This document shows positions 45,106-54,044 of a DNA stretch of 64,000 nt, piece by piece. Under the pieces are notes generated by a model. It saw nothing but the letters and a program-made list of their open reading frames with translations. It had not been told where the DNA came from and ran no database searches. The DNA is taken from NCBI RefSeq assembly GCF_003721245.1, contig NZ_RIZG01000002.1, forward strand, positions 342,571 to 406,570, written 5' to 3'. The translations under genes and the position numbers were made by a program. Source of the stretch: Marinomonas hwangdonensis. GTDB taxonomy: Bacteria > Pseudomonadota > Gammaproteobacteria > Pseudomonadales > Marinomonadaceae. Every line of letters starts with the position of its first letter. The stretch's first letter is position 1.

Positions 45106-45841
45106 TGCCCATTACCTCTTGTTTTACCCAATTTGACCTATGCTCACGCAGGATGATTTCAGACTGTATTCGCCAAAGCAGCAATCCCGCGACTAAGCAA
45201 TACAAACCAACAACAGCAATCAACAAGGGCAACCACATCTCTGCGGGCATTTCGGGCTTTTTCGTTATGGTAAACGTCGGCCCTTGGTGCAAGGTATTCC
45301 AAAGTACGACCGAATACTTAATGATGGGCAAATTTATTAGCCCCACCACGCTCATTATGGCGGCGGCTTTATTCGCTAATGTTATATCTTCTAATGCGTT
45401 TTGCAGGGCAATAACCCCCATAAAGAGTAGAAACAACACTAAGACCGAGGTTAATCTTGCATCCCATACCCACCAAGTTCCCCATGTTGGCTTACCCCAT
45501 ATTGCCCCCGATACCATAGCCATTAACGCCATAACTGCCCCAATAGGCGCTATGGCTTTGATGAACATAGGCGCTATCTTCATTTGCCAGACAAGAAAAA
45601 TCAAACCAGCGACGCCCATTGCGAGATAACAAGATTGCGCTAACATCGCTACAGGAACATGAATATAAATAATACGAAAGCTGTTTCCTTGCTGGTAATC
45701 TTCAGGTGCGAATGCCAGCCCCCACACTAATCCCACTACAAGACCAAAACAACCAATACAAAAGACAGGCAAAGCCCAAGATTTCGACCAAAAGAAAAAC
45801 CATTTTGGAGAACCCAACTTATGAAACCATAACCAACTCAT
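45095..45841 (-). CDS. ccmC: Haem exporter/handling protein CcmC
   Basis: A 248-residue, six-TM protein that presents haem to CcmE. The WWD motif is GKPTWGTWWVWDARLTS, with flanking haem-ligand histidines (IIYIHVPVAMLAQ and LWNTLHQGPT). The start is taken at ATG 45841 (MSWLWFHKLGSPKW), overlapping the ccmB stop by four bases; the frame is open to 46126 but the extra 95 residues lie across ccmB and are not CcmC-like. Confidence 0.95.
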   Translation of the reverse strand: MSWLWFHKLGSPKWFFFWSKSWALPVFCIGCFGLVVGLVWGLAFAPEDYQQGNSFRIIYIHVPVAMLAQSCYLAMGVAGLIFLVWQMKIAPMFIKAIAPIGAVMALMAMVSGAIWGKPTWGTWWVWDARLTSVLVLFLLFMGVIALQNALEDITLANKAAAIMSVVGLINLPIIKYSVVLWNTLHQGPTFTITKKPEMPAEMWLPLLIAVVGLYCLVAGLLLWRIQSEIILREHRSNWVKQEVMGNGL

Positions 45842-46503
45842 CCGCTTACACTCGCTTTTATCGCCATGGCTGTCATAAAAGGCGACACCACCAGTGACAT
45901 CAAAGACAGCGCCAATAGCATGGCCAGAAATCCAGAATAGGGCAACCCAGATTGAGCTGCCTGAACGGCGGACGTTGCAAAAATCAATACTGGTAAATAT
46001 AAGGGCAAAATCAATAACATGACTAACATGGTTCCTTGTCTCACCGAGACCGTTAACGCCGCTCCCATCACCCCAATCAAAAATAAACCAGGCGTCCCAA
46101 CTAGCAAGGTCAATACCAATGCCCAAAAACTCGTATTTGGCATAAACAGCATTTCACTTAACAGAGGCATCATTATCAATAACGGCAATATGATTACCAC
46201 CCAATTTGCCATCACTTTTAACAGCATCAACAGGGGTAAAGACAAACCACTGACAATCCACTGCTCAAGGGAACCATCCTGATAATCTTCTTTAAACATG
46301 TGATCAATTGAGATCAAAATAGATAAGACAACGCCACACCAGATAATGCCAGAGGCCGCTTGAGCCAAAAAAGCGGGTTCAGCGCTGACCCCCAATGGAA
46401 ATAGAATCACGACAATAATAAAAAATAACAACGCATTAAAAACGTCTTGCTTGCGCCGCCACAAAACCAAAAATTCATAGATAAGAAAAGAACGGTACGT
46501 CAT
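45838..46503 (-). CDS. ccmB: Haem exporter permease CcmB
   Basis: A 221-residue membrane component of the CcmABCD complex with six predicted TM segments. Family motifs: RRKQDVFNALLFFIIVVILFPLG, DGSLEQWIVSGLSL and LLVGTPGLFLIGVMGAAL. With the ATPase CcmA it releases haem-loaded CcmE. It overlaps ccmA and ccmC by four bases each (ATGA), consistent with tight translational coupling. Confidence 0.95.
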   Translation of the reverse strand: MTYRSFLIYEFLVLWRRKQDVFNALLFFIIVVILFPLGVSAEPAFLAQAASGIIWCGVVLSILISIDHMFKEDYQDGSLEQWIVSGLSLPLLMLLKVMANWVVIILPLLIMMPLLSEMLFMPNTSFWALVLTLLVGTPGLFLIGVMGAALTVSVRQGTMLVMLLILPLYLPVLIFATSAVQAAQSGLPYSGFLAMLLALSLMSLVVSPFMTAMAIKASVSG

Positions 46504-47141
46504 GGTTGCAACACAACATCATGGGGAATAATTGAGGATAGGCTCTGATGGGTGCTTAACAACACTAAGCCGCCTGATGTTAGATGCTGCTGAATACACA
46601 CTTCTAGCATTACTCCCCCTTCAACATCTAATGAAGCAAACGGCTCATCTAATAGCCAAAGTGTTTTTTTACTTAACCACAAACGCGCCAATGCCACTCG
46701 ACGCTGTTGACCGGCTGATAATGTTTTAACAAGCGAGGCTAAAAACGGAAAAAGACCTAAATCCTTAGCCACATTGTGTAACTCTTCTAGTGAGCGTTCA
46801 GGGCAGTACCAGCGAAGATTTTCTTCAACCGTTAAGGCACTTTTCACCCCCATTAAATGACCAAGATACACCATTTCCTGCTGAAGTGGGCTGCGATCTG
46901 AAGTCACGTTTTGACCCAAGTAAAAAATCTCCCCCTCTAAGGGCATTGAAATCCCTGCTATCACTTTCAGCAAAGACGTCTTCCCAGTACCATTACCGCC
47001 TAAGACACGCCAGGCTTCACCAGGATGAATACTAAAGGACAACCCTTTACACAGGTCATTTCCCCCACGCTCAATCCAAAGGTCTGATATTGTTAAAGAA
47101 GCAGAAGATTGCAAAAGATTTATCCAAATTGGCCGATACAA
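46500..47141 (-). CDS. ccmA: Cytochrome c biogenesis ATPase CcmA
   Basis: A 213-residue ABC ATPase. Walker A LGGNGTGKTSLLKVIAG, signature LSAGQQRRVALARLWLS, Walker B LWLLDEPFASLD and H-loop LLSTHQS. ATP hydrolysis drives release of holo-CcmE from CcmC. The start is uncertain: the frame opens at TTG 47141 without a good ribosome-binding site, and TTG at 47114 with GGAT upstream is an alternative. It is the first gene of the ccmABCDEFGHI operon. Its 5' end overlaps the candidate fliK promoter on the other strand. Confidence 0.93.
   Translation of the reverse strand: MYRPIWINLLQSSASLTISDLWIERGGNDLCKGLSFSIHPGEAWRVLGGNGTGKTSLLKVIAGISMPLEGEIFYLGQNVTSDRSPLQQEMVYLGHLMGVKSALTVEENLRWYCPERSLEELHNVAKDLGLFPFLASLVKTLSAGQQRRVALARLWLSKKTLWLLDEPFASLDVEGGVMLEVCIQQHLTSGGLVLLSTHQSLSSIIPHDVVLQP
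47113..47139 (+). promoter_or_regulatory. Candidate sigma-28 (FliA) promoter for fliK
   Basis: AAAAGATT (47113-47120), an 11-base spacer and GCCGATAC (47132-47139) match the FliA consensus TAAAGTTT-N11-GCCGATAA at six of eight and seven of eight positions with exact spacing. It points toward fliK, whose start is 114 bases downstream, and overlaps the first codons of ccmA on the opposite strand. Confidence 0.6.
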
Positions 47142-47252
47142 AATCAGTTATAAGTGATTACTTGAACACAAAATGAAGGGGTAAACATCCTGTCATTATC
47201 ACTAACAAAGATCACTCATTATATGAAAATTATGGACAAATAGGCAGCCCAG

Positions 47253-48653
47253 ATGATCTCTGATATACGATCTATGCTAAATACCTCATCCAACAAACAA
47301 AGCAATGCAAGCAGCAGTGTGCTTTATAACGCTGGCCCCTTAGCCAAGCTTGGAAGTGAAATTAAGCTAATTGAGAACATGAGCACCATTAAACTCAGTG
47401 GCAGTGAAAGCCTCCTTTTTCAAGGCAAGCCCGCACAGTTATTACACGCCTCTAGCGCAAACCAGTCTTTCAGTTTAATTAACGCGGGCGATCCAATCGA
47501 TGTCAGCACCCTTCAATCTGCGCAAATCACCAAAAAAAAAGGCGCTCAAGTAGCACTTGAACTTTTATCTAACAACCAACTTAAGACAGGCTCTCCAGCA
47601 CTGGGGGCATCTCAATCCTCCATCACGAACACAACCAAAGCAGACAATGTCATGCTGGCCTCCCGTGTGGTGAATTTAACCGTTACTGCGCCTACCACCA
47701 ATCAACAGATCACCATGGTGAGTGATGGTCAAACCGAATTCCCCATAATGACCAGCACAAAACTCAAACTGGGGGAGACAATCCGGGTCATGGTTGATGC
47801 CAATAATAACGTGCAAGCCATTCCTAACAAATCCAACACGAGCACCCACCCCGTGTATTTGGAAGCGCTTAAACAAAGCCTTCCAAAACAATTATCACTT
47901 ACAGATATGACCCATATGATTAAGCAACTACAGACGTTGGGGAGCTCACTTTCTTCTTTGTCACCACAGACCCAGCAAGCGTTACAGCAACTTATTCAAA
48001 ACTTGCCCAACTTAAACGCTTTAACAGCATCGTCTGACAACATGAAACAAGCGATTCAGACCAGCGGATTATTCTCAGAATCCTTACTGCTCAATAATAA
48101 AACGCTCTCACCCACCGATTTAAAACTCAATCTAATGCGCCTGAAGGATAGCCAAGAAAATATTGGCGCGCTACGCCTTGGCAACACACCGACTGAACAC
48201 ATTGCTAACGCTATCGAGCGCATCACCACAAGCCAACTACGGCACCTTTCAGACCAAAACACGACGGCGACGCCAAATTACCCACTGCATATTGAACTTC
48301 CCATCAAAAATGGGAATACCCTTCACATGATGCAGGTTGAAATCGATCAGGATGCCAGCACACAAGAACAAGCACTACAGGACAGACGCTGGCTGGTGAA
48401 ATTAAAATTTGATTTCGAGGAAACAGGTCGATTTGACGCAAGGGCCAGCATTCAAGGTAACAAAGTAGGGATTATGTTCGCGGCAGAACACCCAGACACA
48501 GTGAAAATACTGCAAAAAAACATGCCTAGTTTACGCCAGCAATTACTTGATAAAGACATAGAGGTGGAAAGGCTAGATACATTTCAATCCAAACTGGATA
48601 AAGAAACCAGTATGACGTTAAATACGCAATCACTCATTGATGTGAGGAGCTAA
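47253..48653 (+). CDS. fliK: Flagellar hook-length control protein FliK
   Basis: A 466-residue protein that acts as a molecular ruler for the hook and switches export specificity through FlhB. The N-terminal two-thirds is Ser/Thr/Asn/Gln-rich and low complexity, as usual. The C-terminal FliK domain (about residues 345-445) is recognisable: YPLHIELPIKNGNTLHMMQV, RRWLVKLKFDFEETGRFDAR, VGIMFAAEHPDTVKILQ and LRQQLLDKDIEVERL. Overlap of its stop with the next ATG (TAATG) couples it to the FlhB-like gene, a common pairing in marine gammaproteobacteria. Confidence 0.85.
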   Translation: MISDIRSMLNTSSNKQSNASSSVLYNAGPLAKLGSEIKLIENMSTIKLSGSESLLFQGKPAQLLHASSANQSFSLINAGDPIDVSTLQSAQITKKKGAQVALELLSNNQLKTGSPALGASQSSITNTTKADNVMLASRVVNLTVTAPTTNQQITMVSDGQTEFPIMTSTKLKLGETIRVMVDANNNVQAIPNKSNTSTHPVYLEALKQSLPKQLSLTDMTHMIKQLQTLGSSLSSLSPQTQQALQQLIQNLPNLNALTASSDNMKQAIQTSGLFSESLLLNNKTLSPTDLKLNLMRLKDSQENIGALRLGNTPTEHIANAIERITTSQLRHLSDQNTTATPNYPLHIELPIKNGNTLHMMQVEIDQDASTQEQALQDRRWLVKLKFDFEETGRFDARASIQGNKVGIMFAAEHPDTVKILQKNMPSLRQQLLDKDIEVERLDTFQSKLDKETSMTLNTQSLIDVRS

Positions 48654-48901
48654 TGCAAAAAGCCGTCGCGTTGAAATACGACTACCGCTCCGCACCCACG
48701 GTTACTGCCAAGGGAAGCGGATTATTGGCTGACAAAATAATGCAGGTTGCGAAGGAAAATAATGTATTATTACATCAAAGTCCTGAGCTAGTTGAAATGC
48801 TCAGTACTTTGGATTTGGGGGAAGAGATACCTGAAGCCTTGTATCTGGCGATTGCCGAGATTATTGCCTTTGCGCACAGCATTAAAAGCCATCAATGGTA
48901 G
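48653..48901 (+). CDS. FlhB C-terminal-domain-like protein (FlhX-type)
   Basis: An 82-residue protein that matches only the cytoplasmic C-terminal part of FlhB: VALKYDYRSAPTVTAKGSGL, LADKIMQVAKENNVLLHQSP and IPEALYLAIAEIIAFAH correspond to FlhB VALKYDQSGGSAPVMLAKG, LARAIYF and IPEGLFKVVAQLLAYVY. It lacks the NPTH cleavage motif and the membrane part. Such stand-alone FlhB_C proteins are known beside fliK and can substitute for the cleaved FlhB domain. Its 3' end overlaps the convergent DUF2802 gene by 10 bases. Confidence 0.87.
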   Translation: MQKAVALKYDYRSAPTVTAKGSGLLADKIMQVAKENNVLLHQSPELVEMLSTLDLGEEIPEALYLAIAEIIAFAHSIKSHQW

Positions 48902-49296
48902 TCGGAATTTCTTCGTGACTCTTGTTTCAACAAACTAATCAGTTCTGCTTCAGCACGTATCAAGCCGCATTTAGAAACAAGATCATCAACGGTGGCGCCC
49001 ATTTCCAACAGTTCCATAGCACGGTTGTATGAGACCCCACCTTCTTTGGATAAAATCTCAGACTGCTTCTCAACAGCAAGGTTTAATTTCTTTTCTATAG
49101 CAACCAGTCGACGCCCCATACCTATCGATCCAGACGCAAGCACTTGAACCTGCTTTCTCTGGTTTAGCTCAGACTCTTCATGCCGTTGTTTCATCTGGTT
49201 TAAACGCTTAGACAAACGCAACGCCCACACAATAACACCAATTAAGATGGCAAATTGTAACATTAGCAGGAAGTTGAATAACCACTGAGATTCCAT
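48892..49296 (-). CDS. DUF2802 domain protein of the chemotaxis cluster
   Basis: A 134-residue protein with an N-terminal membrane anchor (WLFNFLLMLQFAILIGVIVWAL), a charged coiled-coil-like segment (residues 28-75), and a C-terminal DUF2802 domain with YNRAMELLEMGATVDDLVSKCGLIRAEAELI. Function is unknown, but the gene is regularly found after cheW in polar flagellar clusters of Vibrio and Pseudomonas relatives. It lies 21 bases downstream of cheW. Confidence 0.83.
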   Translation of the reverse strand: MESQWLFNFLLMLQFAILIGVIVWALRLSKRLNQMKQRHEESELNQRKQVQVLASGSIGMGRRLVAIEKKLNLAVEKQSEILSKEGGVSYNRAMELLEMGATVDDLVSKCGLIRAEAELISLLKQESRRNSDYH

Positions 49297-49317
49297 CTAT
49301 AACATTACCTTAACAAC

Positions 49318-49809
49318 TTACAATGAAGCAACATCAGACCATTCTTCGTCCGAAAGCAACTTGGCAAGCTCAACCAGTATCAGCAAAGTATCATTTTTAT
49401 GACACACACCTTGAATAAACTTGGATGACTCATCGTTACCGACATTAGGTGATGGTTCAATCTCTGACTGTCGCAGGTAAACCACTTCAGAAACTGCATC
49501 AACAAGAATACCAATAATATGGCCTTCAACTTCAAGGATCATGATACGTGTAGAGTCAGTGATCTCTCCAGATGGCAAACCAAAACGCTGGCAAGTGTCG
49601 ATAACAGTGACCACAGTACCCCGTAAATGCACAATACCTAACACAAAACTGGGCGCACCAGGTACGGTTGCAATCTCAGAGTAGCGAAGCACCTCTTTTA
49701 CTTGCATCACATTGACGCCATAAATCTCATGTTCTAAGCGGAAAGTCACCCACTGTAACATTGGGTCATCAGACTGGGTGTCGCTTTTTAATGCTATATT
49801 TGTTGCCAT
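49318..49809 (-). CDS. cheW: Chemotaxis coupling protein CheW
   Basis: A 163-residue adaptor linking chemoreceptors to CheA. The CheW beta-barrel is complete: LQWVTFRLEHEIYGVNVMQVKEVLR, VPGAPSFVLGIVHLRGTVVTVID, GHIIGILVDAVSEVV and FIQGVCHKNDTLLILVELAKLL. No additional domain is present. It is placed between the ParP-like gene and the DUF2802 gene, as in polar chemotaxis operons. Confidence 0.95.
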   Translation of the reverse strand: MATNIALKSDTQSDDPMLQWVTFRLEHEIYGVNVMQVKEVLRYSEIATVPGAPSFVLGIVHLRGTVVTVIDTCQRFGLPSGEITDSTRIMILEVEGHIIGILVDAVSEVVYLRQSEIEPSPNVGNDESSKFIQGVCHKNDTLLILVELAKLLSDEEWSDVASL

Positions 49810-49845
49810 TATTTCCTCCTAAGTGCACTCAATAACCTTTGTCCA

Positions 49846-50556
<711 letters not shown>

Positions 50557-50565
50557 ATATCGTTA

Positions 50566-51339
50566 CTATCCTACTGGGTTCAGCAATGATTCCATCAAAC
50601 TCTCGTACGCTTTAATGCCTCTAGCGTTAGGATCAAGAGCTGAGGGTGCAATTCCTGCTGTACTGGCGTCTCTTAATTTAGTGTCTACTGGAATCACCGA
50701 GTGCCATACCAGATCGTCATAAGTGTCTTTTAAACTTCGTAAACTTTTATTGGATGCCTGAGTCCGTCTATCAAATAAAGTCGGTACAATTAAAAAAGGG
50801 ACAGGACGCTTTCTGGCTCGATTAATCATCGTTAAAGTCCTGACCATTCTTTCTAGCCCCTTAATAGCCAAAAACTCCGTCTGTACGGGGATAATAAGTT
50901 GCTTACACGCAGCCAACGCATTGATCATCAAGACTCCCAGAACAGGTGGGCTGTCAATCAATACATAATCATACTCATCCCAGAGTATCGCTAGTGTTTT
51001 AGATATCACTAGCCCCATACCTCCTTGAGCCTGAGCATGACGCTCAAGCGTTGCGAGGGCCGTTGACGCAGGTAAGAGTGATAAATTCGGATGACCCGTT
51101 TTAATAATAAGCGAAGCGGGGAGATCTGCAGGTATTTTACCGGAGGTTTGAAATAGATTGTACGCACTTTTTTCAACGGAATCTGGATCGAATCGAAAGT
51201 AACTGGTCAGAGAACCGTGTGGATCAAGATCCATCATTAATACTCTATTACCAGCGTCTGCAAGCAACCCTGCTAATGAAACAACAGTGGTGGTTTTTCC
51301 AACACCGCCTTTTTGATTCGCCACTGCCCAAATGTGCAC
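50566..51339 (-). CDS. ParA-family ATPase, ParC-like polar localisation factor
   Basis: A 257-residue MinD/ParA-type ATPase. The deviant Walker A is NQKGGVGKTTT (residues 8-18), with MDLDPHGSLTSYF (switch) and YDYVLIDSPPVLGV (Walker B). ParA proteins in this genetic position (after cheB/motCD, before a CheW-like ParP and cheW) are the ParC polar organisers of chemotaxis arrays in Vibrio, and the Soj-like protein in Pseudomonas clusters. It is not the FlhG/FleN flagellar number regulator, which would sit between flhF and fliA. Confidence 0.85.
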   Translation of the reverse strand: MHIWAVANQKGGVGKTTTVVSLAGLLADAGNRVLMMDLDPHGSLTSYFRFDPDSVEKSAYNLFQTSGKIPADLPASLIIKTGHPNLSLLPASTALATLERHAQAQGGMGLVISKTLAILWDEYDYVLIDSPPVLGVLMINALAACKQLIIPVQTEFLAIKGLERMVRTLTMINRARKRPVPFLIVPTLFDRRTQASNKSLRSLKDTYDDLVWHSVIPVDTKLRDASTAGIAPSALDPNARGIKAYESLMESLLNPVG

Positions 51340-51408
51340 TCCGACTCCCCTGATAACCTATGCTATTAATGTGCCTACTAATTGTTTGCAATCATATACA
51401 GTAATACA

Positions 51409-52224
51409 CTACTGAAACAAGTAATCATGCAGATTATCCGCTTCTCGTTTACTAATCCTTAGTACGACGCGTCTATTTTGCTCTCTTGCAGAATCGCTTG
51501 TATTCCTAACTTTTGGCTGCTCACTGGAAAAACCGATGGGCGCGACCATTTTAGGGTCGACTCCTTGGTATACTAATTCGTCTACAACAGAGGCTGAACG
51601 CAAACCAGACAAATGCCAATTTGACACCAAACGAGGCGAAGTAACGGGTAAATCGTCCGTATTACCTTCAACTAATATGACCGAAGGATAAGCTTTTAAA
51701 ACATTTGCCACCAACATCAGTAAAGCGACCGCTTCATTGGTCAATTCGTATTCCCCTTGACCAAACAACAACCCCGATCTGAGCTCTAAATTCACCCAGT
51801 CAGCAGATTCCGTGACAGAAATTTGGCCTGTTGTATGGAGCCCTGAAAACTGATTCTCCACCACCTGACTTAATAAAGCATATACAGCAGAAGAGACGGT
51901 TTCTTCAATAGCGGGCGGAGCAACAGGAATTGGCTTGGTATCCACAACGTCGACACTTTGTGGCTCCCCAACGACAGGTTCGCCAATATTGATAGGTTTC
52001 ACAGACTTCTGAACAGCATCAAACACACCCTGAAGTGTCTCTTTAAGACGTTGCTCATCACCTTGATTTTGAAGAGAAATAGAGTAAAGAGCGACGAAAA
52101 AAGCAAACAACAGAGTGATAAAATCAGCGTAAGACAATATCCAGCGATCCCGCCCTTGAGAAGCCGATGCCACTGGCCGCTTTGTTGCTTGACGATGCCT
52201 TAAGGGCCGCGAGGTGTCACTCAT
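51409..52224 (-). CDS. motD: Flagellar stator protein MotD (MotB family)
   Basis: A 271-residue stator B-subunit. A short basic cytoplasmic N-terminus leads into the single TM with the proton-binding Asp in SYADFITLLFAFFVALYSIS; the C-terminal OmpA-like peptidoglycan-binding domain contains VEGNTDDLPV and NWHLSGLRSASVVDEL. The start is the ATG at 52224, overlapping the motC stop; a TTG at 52239 is less likely. MotCD is a second stator pair alongside MotAB in Pseudomonas-type polar flagella. Confidence 0.9.
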   Translation of the reverse strand: MSDTSRPLRHRQATKRPVASASQGRDRWILSYADFITLLFAFFVALYSISLQNQGDEQRLKETLQGVFDAVQKSVKPINIGEPVVGEPQSVDVVDTKPIPVAPPAIEETVSSAVYALLSQVVENQFSGLHTTGQISVTESADWVNLELRSGLLFGQGEYELTNEAVALLMLVANVLKAYPSVILVEGNTDDLPVTSPRLVSNWHLSGLRSASVVDELVYQGVDPKMVAPIGFSSEQPKVRNTSDSAREQNRRVVLRISKREADNLHDYLFQ

Positions 52225-52954
52225 AAGCGTTAAGCTCAAGTTCTAAACGGTAAGGGTGTTTTCCAACGGCAATTCCACAAATTCCGTCAATGAGCAACTG
52301 GTGATAAAGCAGCTCTTTATCTATGTGTCCTGTTAACTTTTTTACTATCGGAAAAATAATGAGGTTAGCAAAACCTTGACCATAAAGCGTTGATACAAAG
52401 GCAACCGCTATACCATGACCTAACGCTTCAGGACTATCTAAGTTGGCCATGGCTTGTATCAGACCAAGCACAGACCCCATAATCCCTAATGTAGGCGCAT
52501 ATCCACCGATAGACTCCAGAAAAGACACGCTCCGCATACGTTTTTCATGTATGCGGACGGCATCATCATGCAATCTGTCCATGAGCAAATCAGGATCAGT
52601 ACCGTCAATGGCCATTTGTAAGGCCCTACTCGAAAACGGATTCCTAATTGCTTCGATATCAGATTCAAGAGACAACAAAGACAATCTTCTGGCTTTGTGA
52701 GCTAAATTATTCAGTAATGCGCGGGCGGCATCAAGGTCATATACGGGAGGGAATAGGCTCCATTTCAGAATAGACAAAGCACGATAGGCTTCTTGAATGC
52801 TACTTTGTATGAGAGTGGCACCGATACTGCCAGCGATAACAATAATGGCTGAAGGGAGATTCAGTAAAAGAATCGCCTCCCCCCCTCCTAGCCAATTCGC
52901 TAGAAACACCGCACTGAAAGCGATGACCAAACCAGCTAATGTCACAAAATCCAT
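52217..52954 (-). CDS. motC: Flagellar stator protein MotC (MotA family)
   Basis: A 245-residue stator A-subunit with four TM segments (FVTLAGLVIAFSAVFLANWL near the start) and the conserved GYAPTLGIMGSVLGLIQAM segment of MotA/PomA proteins. With MotD it forms the ion channel that drives rotation. Its ATG overlaps the cheB stop by one base and its stop overlaps motD by eight bases. Confidence 0.92.
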   Translation of the reverse strand: MDFVTLAGLVIAFSAVFLANWLGGGEAILLLNLPSAIIVIAGSIGATLIQSSIQEAYRALSILKWSLFPPVYDLDAARALLNNLAHKARRLSLLSLESDIEAIRNPFSSRALQMAIDGTDPDLLMDRLHDDAVRIHEKRMRSVSFLESIGGYAPTLGIMGSVLGLIQAMANLDSPEALGHGIAVAFVSTLYGQGFANLIIFPIVKKLTGHIDKELLYHQLLIDGICGIAVGKHPYRLELELNAYE

Positions 52955-54018
52955 TAGCTTACCTCACGTACAATACGCTCACCAATGTGGTCTAAATCAA
53001 TTATATCATCGGCTAAATTGGCTTTCTCAACAGCCATGGGCATACCGTAAATAACACAGGAGTTTTCACTTTGAATCCACACTGTTGAGCCTGAACTCTT
53101 CAGCATGCGCGCGCCTTCGCGGCCATCAGCCCCCATGCCAGTCATAACAACAGAAAGTACTTTACCTGGATAACATTTTGACGCTGAACCAAATGTCACA
53201 TCAACAGAAGGCTTAAAGTTAAGTCTATCGTCGCCATCTAAAACGCGTACGCAACCGCCATTTCTTGAATCAATCATCATTTGCTTACCACCGGGCGCTA
53301 AAAGTGCAACACCAGGTACTAAACGATCACCGTCTTTTGCTTCACGCACAGTAATTTTGCAAATATTGTTTAAGCGCTCAGCGAAAGCTCCTGTGAAAGC
53401 AGCAGGCATATGCTGCACCACTACGATAGGCGCAGGGAAATCTGCTGGCAACTTGGTCAACACCGTTTGCAACGCCATTGGACCGCCTGTTGATGTCCCA
53501 AGAGCCACCAAACTGACTTTTTTTCTAGCTCGAGGAATGATAACACCACGACTAGTGACGATTGGTTTTGGCGCTTCTCTTGGTCCTAGCGCCGCCACTG
53601 GCTGACGACTGCCCGCTAACCGTGTTTTGGCAACGGTTAATACTCTTTCTACCAAAGCTCGCTTCACTACTGCTGAATCTCGAGAAATATCCTCGAAATT
53701 CTTAGGCATAAAGTCAACCGCACCCGCTTCTAGAGCATCCAAAGTGACTTTAGCGCCCTCGTGTGTCAAAGAAGAAAACATTAACACAGGTGTAGGCTTG
53801 AGCTTCATGATATTAAGAACAGCCGCTATACCATCTAACACTGGCATTTCGTAATCCATGGTTACCACATCAGGAGAGAGTGACTGTACTTTCTCAATTG
53901 CCTCTCGACCATCATTCGCTGTACCAACAACGGTTAACCTTGGATCTGCTTCAAAAATTTCAACCAGTCGGCGTCGAAAAAAGCCAGAGTCATCAACAAC
54001 CAATACCTTAACAGGCAT
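52954..54018 (-). CDS. cheB: Chemotaxis response regulator methylesterase CheB
   Basis: A 354-residue protein with an N-terminal receiver (DD at 9-10, Asp55 in VTMDYEMPVLDG) and a C-terminal methylesterase with catalytic Ser176 (GTSTGGPMAL), His203 (VVQHMPAAFTGAFAERLN) and Asp298 (GMGADGREGA). It removes methyl groups from chemoreceptor glutamates for adaptation. It lies 26 bases downstream of cheA. No cheR is present in the window. Confidence 0.95.
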   Translation of the reverse strand: MPVKVLVVDDSGFFRRRLVEIFEADPRLTVVGTANDGREAIEKVQSLSPDVVTMDYEMPVLDGIAAVLNIMKLKPTPVLMFSSLTHEGAKVTLDALEAGAVDFMPKNFEDISRDSAVVKRALVERVLTVAKTRLAGSRQPVAALGPREAPKPIVTSRGVIIPRARKKVSLVALGTSTGGPMALQTVLTKLPADFPAPIVVVQHMPAAFTGAFAERLNNICKITVREAKDGDRLVPGVALLAPGGKQMMIDSRNGGCVRVLDGDDRLNFKPSVDVTFGSASKCYPGKVLSVVMTGMGADGREGARMLKSSGSTVWIQSENSCVIYGMPMAVEKANLADDIIDLDHIGERIVREVS

Positions 54019-54044
54019 TAAACATCTCCTAAATGAAAAACATA

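Noticed and set aside
44838-45629. A 263-codon plus-strand frame opposite ccmC, ccmD and ccmE
   Set aside because: It is a mirror of well-supported genes; its composition (runs of Thr, Lys, Asn, Ile) is that of an antisense translation, and no start site is visible.
45846-46126. The 95-residue N-terminal extension of the ccmC frame
   Set aside because: It lies antiparallel in frame terms over ccmB coding sequence, has no CcmC similarity, and the ATG at 45841 overlaps the ccmB stop exactly as the other ccm junctions do.
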